Below, one piece after another: positions 35,801 to 46,119 of a DNA stretch of 64,000 bases. A program made the position numbers and the translations under genes. The notes under the pieces were generated by a model, which searched no databases, was not told the origin of the DNA, and worked only from the letters and a program-made list of their open reading frames with translations. Origin of the DNA: Sphagnum compactum (taxonomy: Eukaryota > Bryophyta > Sphagnopsida > Sphagnales); contig OZ234499.1 of assembly GCA_965153455.1 (NCBI GenBank), positions 310,001 through 374,000 of the forward strand, written 5' to 3'. The stretch's first letter is position 1, and the number at the start of each line of letters is the position of its first letter.

Positions 35801-38800
35801 ATATGCTCATGACTTCAAGATTAGCAGATCAGACAGACATGTTTCCACATATATGATCAGCTTAGGAGAAGTCGCAGGAATTGCCTAGGGTGGTAGATCA
35901 CTTAGACACAAGCTAAGCTGATTGGGACTAGAAACTAGATCTTGTTTTCTAAGTGTGTTGCAGGGTCATCATCCCAAGAAGAAAAGCAAGGAGGTTACAG
36001 AGGTGCTGAAGGCCAGCATTCCTGTCACTATTCCAGAGAATGTGGATGCTGCTGAAGCTGAAGAGAATGCAGGCACTGGACCTCCTCCACCCATCCCAGA
36101 GGCTCGACCTTCAACCAAATTAGTTTCACCCTCTCCACAGGATTCCATGGCTTCACCTGCTCATGAGGCTCAATCCTCTGCCAAGATTTCAACCCCAGCT
36201 TCAAGGGTTTCCAAGGCTGTCCCCAAGGCTTCCACAATGTCTTCAAAAGGTCTAAAGAATTCATTAATGCTTTTAGGAAATTTGTTTGCTCCTTGGGCCC
36301 TTTTTTGTCCTGTGATCTCGAAAAATCACATATGAATGATCCTTGCATTTCCAGATCTAATTAATTCAAAAGTGATTGCAGAATCTTAATGCTGCATATG
36401 TGGACCTTGACAGATGCACAGGAGGTTCGGATTGTGAAAGAACAGAAGCTAGTCAGTCCTACACAGATATCCAACAACTTGTTCCAGGTTACTATGTTGA
36501 TACTAGATGAGGGCTATGGAAATCACTATATTGACTTCCTGCTTGCTGCCTTCAAGGTACTTCTGGTGCCATGGTTCACCATGTAATGTGAGAGCTGATT
36601 TTTGCAAAGGAATTTTTCAGATCATATTCATAATTTTTAAAAAGATGAAAATGCAAGCACAAATGTGCAGCCTGCATATCACTTTCAGCAACAAAATTTG
36701 TTGTGATGAAGACCTGCAATATGTGGCTTGAAGGTGACATGAGTACACATACCCAGGGTGGTACATTAAGGTGTGGTGGGTTTTTGAGGTCGTGCAAGAC
36801 TGACAACATTGTGACATCTGAGCTGCAATGCCACAAATTTCTGGCCTGACATGCTTCAAAATGGGGGTGGTGCAAAAAAGCACTCCTAATGAGTTTGTCA
36901 CTATTTGAGCCAATGTACCACCTCACATAGTGAATGATTCAGAAATGTTGAGGGACTGATCTTTGCAGCAACAGGAGATGGACTATTGTATGGTGGCATT
37001 GCCTTATGCATCTGCCTTTCACCCGATGCTCCATCTATTCACACGAGTTATCTCTAGGTCGAATCCTGATCTCCAATGGAGGGATGATGACCCTTTTTCC
37101 TCCAACAAGACATCAATATACTTGCTTCATCGGAATGGCCTCTCTCCAGTAAATATATCCACTCAACATTTAATTGCATTAGGCTGTCATAGGTTATGGA
37201 TTGATTCATGCTCTACAATATCATGCTTAAACCCATGGAGATATATTCCTGATTTCAGTGAGAGAATATGAAAGTGCAAGCTGACCGGCAATGTGAATTA
37301 CTATTGTCTCTGCAGTCCTGCAGTCAACTAATTTAATTCTCATACTGCAACTAATGCCTATGTTCATCAGGGGTTTGAGGTGCGGCGTTCCAAATCCATT
37401 GATGCAGTTGGGTTGGCAGAGCTGCTAGAAGCCTTTCCAGATCAATCAGCCATTGTAGACCTCATTCTCAAACCTTACAAAGGATGTAATACACATTCCT
37501 TGATAACTGTTGTGTGTGTACATGACAATCAGGTCCTATAATTTGGGCAACCACCTTGCTTGAGCAGCTAAAGCTTGAAGGGACCTTAATGTAGCTTTGT
37601 CTAGCTGCAAACATTTTTGTCATCCTTATTCTTCCAGTGAGGTGTTATTGACATTTTTTTTGTGCATCAAACAACAGCACCTAGAGTTTGTTTAATGAGC
37701 AATTATGGCAGTTTCACAGGTGTGACAACTGTTGCTCTGATGGGTCTCCAAATAGTTGGGTTTGCATGGTTGGAAGATGGAGTGCCCTTGGAAACTTTAC
37801 ACACACACTTTGAGATTGATGCTCTTGTTCCCAGGAGGTACCACCCTCAGCAACAGCATGCTGTGCTTCTTCTGTATGTACTGAGCCCCATTTTTCATGC
37901 TCGCAGCCGACTTTTCCTGAGAGAGACTATGAGACTGATGATGAAAACCGTTCTGTATTGCCCCATTTTTCCACGCCAGGAGCTTCCTGAACGGCTCTTG
38001 GAGGATTTCCTACTTGTATGTGGCAAGCAGCAGTTAAGTGTGTTGCCCTCTTGCTCCTGGGGTCATGTTGTTGATCCACCATCAAAGCTTGATTCTGGTA
38101 TGTGCCCAACTCTTCAGAAGTACATATTTTCTCACTTCTGAATTGATATTAATGTCACACAAAGTTTCACAAATTGAAATCTAATACAATCTTGATCTCA
38201 TGTTTTGTCATTGCCAACACAAGGTCGGTGTTGTTCATGACTGCAGGAACCAAAGAGACCACAACTGTGTCTGATATTGGCAAGTGCACAAAGAGTGAAT
38301 CTGTTGTTTCTCTGAACACACCTGCAACTGGTAACATTGAAGATCCCACCAAGAGAAAATCATCACTAAAAGCTTCACCTGCAACTGGTAACATTGAAGA
38401 TCCCACCAAGAGAAAGTCATCACTAAAAGCTTCACCTGTTATGGATATCAAACCCTCACCTGTTGTGGATATCAAACCTTCACCTGCTGGGGATATCAAA
38501 GCATCACCTACTGTGGATATCAAGGCTTCACCAGCTGTGGATATCCAAGCTTCACCTGCAGTGGATATCAAAACTTCTGCAAAGAGCAATCCATCTTCAC
38601 AAGCTTCACCCATACCTCATGCTGCTGCTGTAAAAGATCCTGCAAGTGGCCCTGTAAGCAATTGGTCCCTCCCATCCTTCTCTCTTGTAGTTTCAACAAA
38701 TTTACCCTAAATCTTTACTGATCTCTGAATCATGTATGGTTTTCATTGATCATTCTGGTGATTATGATCATTATCATTCAGACAGAATGTGATGCACGTT

Positions 38801-41800
38801 TGGCCACGTAACCCTGCCAAGGAGGAAATGTTTTTAGTAGACTTACTTTGTCCTTCGTAACAAAATGAGCTGGGACTGTGGTGTTTTGTCAAATACACAG
38901 GAAAAGAAAGCTAGTACAATCACAAACAGAACCAGTGGCACTAAAGATGAGAGAGATGCAATCCTGAGAACAAGCAGCATTTCTCTCAACCCTGAGCTGG
39001 AAAGTCTCAAGTCAGCCTCTTCAGTAGATCAGTGTGGCCCGTTGAGAGGGCAATTTATTGGGTTTGAATGCACTCTTTACTTGACTAGCAAAAAATTTGT
39101 GTGTCGGCACAAGGCAGTGATCAATTCCAGGATTGTTGTGATTGGAGCCTCAAGAGCAGCATCATCCTTTCTACAGACATTAATGCTGAGCACCAGCATG
39201 TGGTTCATGAACCTCACTCTCATTTCAGCAAATGGGTTTGAGGGGCACAATCAACATGTTGCAGCTGCTCCTATTAAGGGCAGCAGCAGAAGGGGCAGCA
39301 GCAGCAACAGCAAGTTGACACCCTTGAATAATCCTTTGGAGTTTGATCCAGGCCCAAGTGAGTCTTTTTGGAAGCTTGGGCTTGATTGTGCTGTAAAACT
39401 CATCATCGGTGTTGTTGGAGGAATTGATAGAAACAAGAAAACTGTCTCTCTATTGACCAAAGAGATCAACAATGAGGTCACATATGATTGGTTGGTATTG
39501 GCCACTGGTCTTCAAGATCAAACCAGACATGCACTTGGGCTTTGTACACTTACTCATGGTCTAAAGGGAGTTATCAGAGCTCAAGAACTGGCTGCTGACC
39601 ACTGTGAACTTGGCTCAGGTATTAACCTTTACTTTTGCAATCTAAGAAACTCCCTTCTTATTTGTCATCATGTTTATATTTGCAATAATTCACATATTCC
39701 TTTTGAGCAAAAGAAACTGTCATTCAACATTTTGTTTCAAAAATGTTTCATGTTTTAACATGTGTTCATGATTTTTGGACTGTCAATAATGTAACAAGCA
39801 TTTCTTGTCATGCATACAGGTATTGCAAACACTGCTGCCTATGCAAAATCTTATATCGGTTCAGTTGTGGTCTATGGATCAACCTTGGAGGCTTTTTGTG
39901 CAGTACAAATTCTCCTTGGAAAAGGGAAGAAAGGCTCTGACTTGTTCCTTATCCACCCAGAGACAGAAGCTTTGGAGAATTTTGAGAGCTCTTGCTTGAA
40001 AGATATAAATGTTGCAAGGGAAGTGGTGGGAAGCTTGAAGGCACAAGGTGTCCAATTAATCCATAGCAAAAAGCTGGTGGCTATACACTTGAATGCAATG
40101 TGGGATTGGGTTGACAGCTTGACATTTACTCCTGTTTTAAAAGCCGTGGATCCCAAAAACATTGCTAGAAGTGGGCATCATTCAAATGGGGACAAGAGGG
40201 GTAACTCCATACTGAATTTTTTAATGTGGTCTTTAGTCTTTAACTGTGTTGCATTGTGAGGAGGGGATCGATCAATGGATGCCCTGAATCATGGACACAA
40301 GCCACATGTTGATTGGTTCATTTTGATTTGCTTCCAAGAAAGAAGCATTTCTCCAACATTCTGCTCAGAAGCTTGCTATTACTAAAATGTCCTTGCACAA
40401 ACTGTGGGTGGTTGTGGCTGTCAGTACATGTTCAATTTATGATGGGCAAGACTGAAGATTGGCTTGACAAAGTGGAATTTGTTGTATCCCCAGATGAAGT
40501 AATTGAGAAAAGAGGTCAGATTTTCTACACCTATTAACTTCACAACTATATGTTCACCTTTTTCCTATGAATAGGTTTGCAATGTCTTTGATTTTGCTTG
40601 ATTGAAAACTCTTCTTTGTTTGTTATCTTAATCCAGAGTATTAGTTTTTTGGAAATCTCAGTGGTTCAAACTCGTCTTGCATTAAGTGGAGATGAAAATT
40701 CATTTCAAAAGACAGCAATTGAAGCACCACAAGCTGATCAAATACCAAACACAAATGGTTCCAGTAAGTTCCTTTTGTCCCCACCCACCCGATGCATTCT
40801 TCATCTTTTGAAAGAACCAGGAGCAGAAGAATTGGAAACTCTAGTAAGACAAGCACTTGGGTTTCATATCACCACCTATAAGTGATACATCTTCAAAGTA
40901 AGTAAATTAACCAAACCTTACCAATGAACTGGAATCTGTGTCAGGTGTGCATGTGCACTTTTCGGTGAATGCATCAAAGGATCTTGAGGCAGTGGAAGAA
41001 CACCTGTCTCAAGTGCAAGAACTGCATCCACTGACACAAGTTCCAAATTCAACAGGTTTTTCTCAAGAAGGGATTTTAAAGAGGGTTGTCAAGAAAAGGT
41101 TTGTTTTCTGTTAATCTGTTTCTAAGTTGTACATAGCACAATTGGAAATTATCATAATTCCAACTGGAACTATCTCCATGTCAGTAAGTGTATATACATA
41201 CATTCTGAATCCATAAAGCACAAAAAGAAAACCTGAAAATATGATATACCTGAAGATTGGGTGTCAATAGCAAGCACATTCAGGTTTGTATTCAATCGGG
41301 ATAACTATGTTTCATGATTGCAAAAGCTGTGGTGCAAGTAGATGAAAACAACACCACTTGTATGTTGGTGTCATGACAAAACTTCCTTGAGTTTGATATC
41401 CACCCTGCATGTGTTATGGACATGTACAAGGTAAGGTGAAAAGACGACTGAAAAACAGAATTTTCATAGTTAATAATATTAATGTTGCTGGGTTGGTTTT
41501 CTGTTTGCAGTAGAGGAAGAACAAGAACCACAGACTTTACACCAACCATGTTCATTACTTGTCACAGCTGATGAAAGACAAGTTGACCTTCACCTTTTCC
41601 AGGCCATAAACAAGGTTCTGTTTTCTGCTCTACTTCTTACTTTTAAGCATCCTCAAAATCCTGTCAGGTTTTGTGTAGTGTATATCAAGGACAGGTTACA
41701 TACCATAAGGTCCCAGCCAGGGTGTTGTCATAATCTGACAGGTTTTTAAGTAGGAGAAGGGCTATCTTTCAAACCTTCCAAGATTTTCACTACCTACCTT

Positions 41801-43351
41801 GCACACAGTCTGCAGGACTCATAACAGGTACCTCCAATCATGAAAGGTTCTCAAGATAGCCCATCTCCTATACCAAACAGCTGAATCTGTATTAAGTAAT
41901 CGATGCAATTTCTTTTCTAGAGGTTGCCTACATACTACCAGTATAGCAAATTCTTTGGAGAACCCATTGGTGATACTTCTAATATGAAAAATCACATACC
42001 AGGCAGGTGTAATATATGATGGCCGCGTGATTGTGGATGGATTCTTCCAAACAAATGACAATTCAATCTTCGCGACTGGGAGTGTTGCGAAATTTAGCCG
42101 CAAGTGCAGTAAACATTTACCAAAGCTTGATAAATTCTGCTCCAAGGAAGCTGGGAAGGCCCTTGCAGAAACTATGTTCAATCTGGTCACCATTCACAGT
42201 CCCACTAATGGGAAAGTGATTTGCCCTTGGGAGGTCCTGAAAAAAGCACCTCCCCAAGGAAATTCACTAGCATCAGTACTGCAGCCCACAATTGAACATG
42301 TGCAATGGCCAAGACCCTTCATGCCATTACTCTATAAACCAAAAGTAGTTGGTGGTATACTTCCAGGTAATATGCACTTCTTGTCTGTTACACTACCCAG
42401 TTTGTGGCTGGTGACTGATCTCCGAACGGTGAAAACCTTGAAGACAAATGATGCAGGCAAGTACTGTAGAGTAGACGTGTTGCAGTCTGGAGAAGTAGCT
42501 CAGTTCATTTATCTCGGGTCAGCACAAGTTGAGACATGGAAAATTTCAACCATGGTTGGCCTCCAAGAATCAACTTGCAGTGAGCTTCTCCAAAGGTAAC
42601 TAATCCCTTGTTTGTACAAGTTTTCCATTGTCAAATGTATAGAAGAATCTACTGTATAACCCATTGAAGAGTCTTCAGTATAGGACAAGGGCCTATCTTG
42701 AAAGCCTTCCCAGGTTTGAGGTACCTGTCACAAGGCTAGCAGGCTGAGTGGAAGGTGAAGGAAATCTCGGAACATTCAAAAGATAGGCCCTGTCCTACTT
42801 CAAAATCTGTCAGATTATGATGACACCCTAGCTGAGAAATACAAAAAATGGAGGGCCCTGTACAGCCTAGTGGGGATTGTACGCTAAATAACCTGTCCTT
42901 GATTTCACACTAAGAAAAATCTGACAGGTTATAAAGATAGTTGCTATGGGATGAGATACTAACTGGAAGGGGTTACTTGTTTTCTCATCACAATTCACTG
43001 ATCAGGTTTGCAAGTGGAGAAATCAAAGACCTTTACAGATTTTTGACAAAGCCAGAGAGCAGGATACTTGTGAATCCAGACTTTGCACAATTGACACACA
43101 ATTTGTGTCAATCAGTGAGTGCGATTTTTCGTCAAACCCATGGAAAGACTATTCCAGAATTCATTAGTAGCTTAAGGAAGGGGTGCCTTGGAACTGCAGA
43201 CACAATGCTTGCAATCCAAGGTATCACTCATGTACAATCCCAACTGTACCAATTTCTTCAGCTCCATGAAGATGAGTTCCCAAATTACAACATCCCCATC
43301 TGCTTTGATTTCGAAGGGAATTTCATTTGTCGACCAGTTTCAGCTTCATGA
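32862..43351 (+). CDS. CFAP61: CFAP61, cilia- and flagella-associated protein
   Basis: CFAP61 belongs to the calmodulin- and spoke-associated complex at radial spokes of motile axonemes; in plants it would act in sperm flagella. Exons: 32,862-32,989; 33,606-33,762; an uncertain one ending 35,360; 35,593-35,697; 35,964-36,249; 36,414-36,556; 36,969-37,148; 37,371-37,532; about 37,756-38,097; 38,247-38,653; 38,901-39,618; 39,820-40,200; 40,425-40,514; 40,662-40,763; 40,945-41,055; 41,511-41,614; 42,003-42,595; 43,006-43,351. That is roughly 1,500 residues, longer than the animal protein because of plant insertions in exons 5, 10 and 13-15. Family landmarks include KVRRAITDEADNLVPLI, QIVGFAWLED split over two exons, the Rossmann-like RIVVIGASRAASSFLQTL with YDWLVLATGLQ, AGVIYDGRVIVDGFFQTND, GGILPG and the C-terminal LYQFLQLHEDEFPNYNIP. 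Phase agrees at most junctions but fails around 34,990-35,190 and between 37,532 and 37,756. The TGA at 43,349 is taken as the end. Confidence 0.88.
33795..34290. repeat. 75-bp tandem repeat plus inverted copy in CFAP61 intron 2
   Basis: Five or so copies built on CTGCAATTCTTCAACCTC and TTGCAAAGCATCTCTCT run to about 34,165. From about 34,200 the complement appears (GAGGTTGAAGAATTGCAGG), so the tract can fold back on itself. The long plus-strand frame here extends exon 2 past its GTAAGC donor and is not coding. Confidence 0.85.
38321..38578 (+). repeat. In-frame peptide repeats in CFAP61 exon 10
   Basis: Two 57-bp copies (38,321-38,377 and 38,378-38,434) encode a 19-residue unit containing GNIEDPTKRKSSLKAS. 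Six 24-bp copies (38,435-38,578) then encode variants of PxxDIKxS. All unit lengths are multiples of three, so the frame is kept. The segment is probably a flexible linker ahead of the Rossmann-like region. Confidence 0.92.
41680..41875 (+). mobile_element. Foldback (MITE-like) element in CFAP61 intron 16
   Basis: The arm near 41,749-41,782 (with GAAGGGCTATCTTTC) is nearly complementary to the arm near 41,841-41,871 (with CTCAAGATAGCCCATC), so the element forms a long hairpin. A related copy in opposite orientation lies in the next intron. No coding capacity was seen, and target-site duplications were not established. Confidence 0.6.
42673..42935 (-). mobile_element. Second foldback element, inverted, in CFAP61 intron 17
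   Basis: Read on the minus strand, this aligns with the intron 16 element over most of its length, sharing ATCAAGGACAGGTTA, CATAATCTGACAG and ACAGGTACCTC. Its own arms (about 42,679-42,711 and 42,768-42,800) carry CAAGGGCCTATCTTG and AAAAGATAGGCCCTG and are complementary. It is a diverged member of the same family. Confidence 0.6.
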
Positions 43352-43596
43352 ACTGATGACTCATAGCAAATATTCTCTTCACAAATCCACTTCAAAGATT
43401 CATGACATGAATTGGGACTTCTGTTATGTCATCTGTTCAAATGTTACAATTACTTACTCCTTTTTTTATCTATAGGTAATGACATTTATGGGTTTCAGAA
43501 AGGCACATAATTTCAAAGAATGTCAGCTCAAAATAATAGTTGAGAAAGACAACCTTCTGTTGACCATCTTTGCATTTGCCATTATCTCTCCCACAG

Positions 43597-43995
43597 CCTA
43601 AGCTTGTTGCCCTCAGCATCTTGCTTTTCATTCTTGCAGTCTATTTGGTGCTTTCCATTTCCCTGGAATTGAAGATGAAGCAGAAGGTGGACAAAACAGT
43701 AGAACCTCAATATGTACACACAGTTGATCTCATGAATCAGCCACTTGGTAATTCATGGGCTTGTGGCACCAGATGTGCAGATGATCACAACCAGAACAAA
43801 ACAAAACAAAACAACCTAGCTACAGCAGCAGATCATCATGAACATACACATAGTACAGGTGCAAGTTTATCGCTCACAAGTTCATGCAACATTAGTTATA
43901 AGCATCAGAATCCTGACAAACAGCTGATCAGGGACATAGATGGTATATGGCTACTGCACTGCAAGTTACAGGTTATGGACCAGAAAGCCAGCTAG
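43597..43995 (+). CDS. Candidate exon with one membrane segment, relation to CFAP61 unclear
   Basis: Behind a good acceptor (CTCTCCCACAG) an open frame encodes PKLVALSILLFILAVYLVL, a clear membrane-spanning run. A charged segment and a hydrophilic, Asn- and His-rich tail follow, ending at a stop at 43,995. It lies 245 bases after the CFAP61 stop on the same strand. No donor in CFAP61 exon 18 joins to it in the right phase, so I do not fuse them. It may be an alternative CFAP61 terminus, a separate small gene with an unseen first exon, or chance. Confidence 0.3.
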   Translation, partial: PKLVALSILLFILAVYLVLSISLELKMKQKVDKTVEPQYVHTVDLMNQPLGNSWACGTRCADDHNQNKTKQNNLATAADHHEHTHSTGASLSLTSSCNISYKHQNPDKQLIRDIDGIWLLHCKLQVMDQKAS

Positions 43996-44354
43996 AAGTA
44001 CCTCTTCCAGTGTGTTTTCTGCTTCGTCCAAAAGGTCATGTCCCATGGTCCAAGATGCAGCATCATGGAATATGGTCCAAGTTGTACTTAAGTTGGAGCC
44101 CCAACGCTGACGCGTTGGTGGGAGCAATATTCAGGAAGAATACCTTCATGAAGGACCTTGTTTGAAGATGTATGCAAAATGTAGATCTCACTATGCCATT
44201 GATGCTTCTCCATCTTGTTGTACCCTAAACCCCAATCTCACTATTTCATCCTTTTGATTTAGCCTTGCGATGTCCAAACACTGCGAGCTGAGCTTGAAAT
44301 TCGACAAGAACACAAAAAAATAATTATCGGCAAGTAGAAATGCTGATGAAGAGC

Positions 44355-44783
44355 ATTGCTTTTGTTTTGATCACAGTCGCTTGACGATCTCGAGGAAACG
44401 AAGCAATAGAGAAAGCTTCAATTATTGTACCAATCAAAAGCACATGTATGAAAGGAAAGCCTTTAGAATCACAGCTAGTAGTCCATCCCATCAACGATGC
44501 TTTCGACATGAAAGCTATCTGACACGAGTCCATCCCTTGCAGCGTACTCCACATGGAGAACATCTTTTTTTTTTCTTTGATCATATTCGCTTGATGATCT
44601 CTATAAAACAAAGCAATAGAGAAGCTTCAATTCTTGTGGCAATCAAAAGCACATGTATGAAAGGAAAGCTTTTAGAATCACAGCTACTTAGTAGTCCATG
44701 CCATCAACGATGCGACACAGTTCTTTCGAGATGAGAGCTATTTGACACGAACTCATCCCTTGCACCGCACTCCACAAGAAGAA
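44355..44783. repeat. Direct duplication, about 215 bp per copy
   Basis: The first copy (about 44,355-44,560) and the second (about 44,566-44,783) share CAATCAAAAGCACATGTATG, AAAGCAATAGAGAA and CATCAACGATGC in the same order. They differ by scattered substitutions and small indels. No conserved open frame runs through both copies. Confidence 0.88.
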
Positions 44784-45262
44784 AACCCAGAAAAAAGTAG
44801 CTGGAATTTCTTGGATACGCTGTTCACAGAAATGTTTTCCACCAATTTCCAGCCCAGCGTCTTAACCAATCTTCAACACCCTGCATCAATTAAACCCAAC
44901 GACATCTCATTCGCCAAGCTCATGACCGAGAAATCCATTCATGAGAATTGAGTTGTGCGATTGTTGAAATTGCAGGTGATCAATGGAAGAGTAGGTTGGG
45001 CTGATTGAATTCTGGATATTTTGTTTTTTGTAATTTGTTCTTTGTACTCTCTACTGTAGTCGTTTGACCATGTTCTTCTGGAAGGTTGTAAGGATGGTAC
45101 CGGTCTCTTTTGAAGAGGAGTTTCTCAACCCTAAATCCTCCTCTCGGTTGTTGTTGTTGTTGTTGTTTCTGTTAATGTTTTCTCTTTATCGTGGCAATCA
45201 AGAAGAGACGCATAGCTAAGGAGTTAAGGAGCGCTGCTTAAGCAATAGCGAGAGACTGATCC

Positions 45263-46119
45263 ATGCGGTGCACGCTGGGATTGATCATTCTGGTGACCAT
45301 CATCATGTCGTCCGTAAGTGGAGGAGCCACACGACTCCCGTCGGGTGATCACCTTTCTATTGGTATGTCGGAAAACCTAATGTATTAAGTGTTTGTTTGT
45401 AGTTTCGTGTTTTCTTTAAGCTGGAGAAGAAGCTCGAAATTCATCTCGGAGCTCTCTCTGAGCTGCTGATACAGTTTCTCCTTGATAGTTCAATCATTCT
45501 CCAAGGTGATAATCTTGATCAGATCTTTTTGAACGGAAGGTTTCACTCTCATTTTCCTTGGTATCAGGGTTTGCTGCTAGTGAGGGCACATGAGTTCTAT
45601 GCATTTTGTTGAAAAGTAAATCATATTGCATGTTCATGTCTGGGTTCACTTCCCTGCAGTTTCTTGGTGCACTTGTATAGTACATCCTCAGGACATTTTG
45701 TTGTGGTGCTGTGATCAAGTATGGATCTTGAATGGCATGATGTAATGAAAGGAGGGCCTTGACCTGAGGACGGATGATTCCTGAACTTGTTATCAGGAAG
45801 ATCATGTTTGCAGCAATTGTTTCTCAAAGTCTTAAATTTCTGTTGAACAAGATATGAAAATAAAGCAATTGAAAGTGATATTGCAAGCATGTTTTGGTTT
45901 CTGACATGGTCATCTTTTATGCCAGGGTCTAGGACATGGCCAGATCTGGTGGGCAAAGATGCAGATGAAGCCAAGAACATCATTCTGGCTGAGAGCCCAT
46001 ATCTGTTGGTCCAAATTCTGCCTGAGCATGCCATGGTGACCATGGATTACAACATACGTCGTATCCGCATTTTCTGCAACAGTGAACGCAAAGTCACCAA
46101 GGTTCCTGGTGTCGGTTGA
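45263..46119 (+). CDS. Secreted potato type I serine protease inhibitor
   Basis: Exons 45,263-45,362 and 45,926-46,119 join in phase 1 to give 97 residues. The first 20 or so are a signal peptide (MRCTLGLIILVTIIMSS), so the product is probably secreted or vacuolar. The rest is a complete inhibitor I domain: TWPDLVGKDADEAKNIIL, the hydrophobic strand YLLVQILPE, the binding loop MVTMDYNIRRIRIF and the C-terminal VTKVPGVG. By position the reactive bond is Met73-Asp74, which suggests inhibition of chymotrypsin- or subtilisin-like enzymes. The two loop-supporting basic residues after YNI are kept. The family serves in defence against herbivores and microbes or in controlling endogenous proteases. 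A stronger-looking donor (GTAAGT at 45,314) lies inside exon 1, but its use would break the frame. Confidence 0.93.

Larger units (their letters stand above)
43352..45262. other. Intergenic region between CFAP61 and the protease inhibitor
   Basis: Apart from the hydrophobic frame at 43,597-43,995 and the direct duplication at 44,355-44,783, both listed separately, no further gene is seen. A GTT trinucleotide run lies near 45,148-45,166, about 100 bases above the inhibitor start codon. Confidence 0.55.

Noticed and set aside
38167-38613. Minus-strand repetitive ORF opposite CFAP61 exon 10
   Set aside because: It mirrors the in-frame 24-bp and 57-bp repeats of the coding strand.
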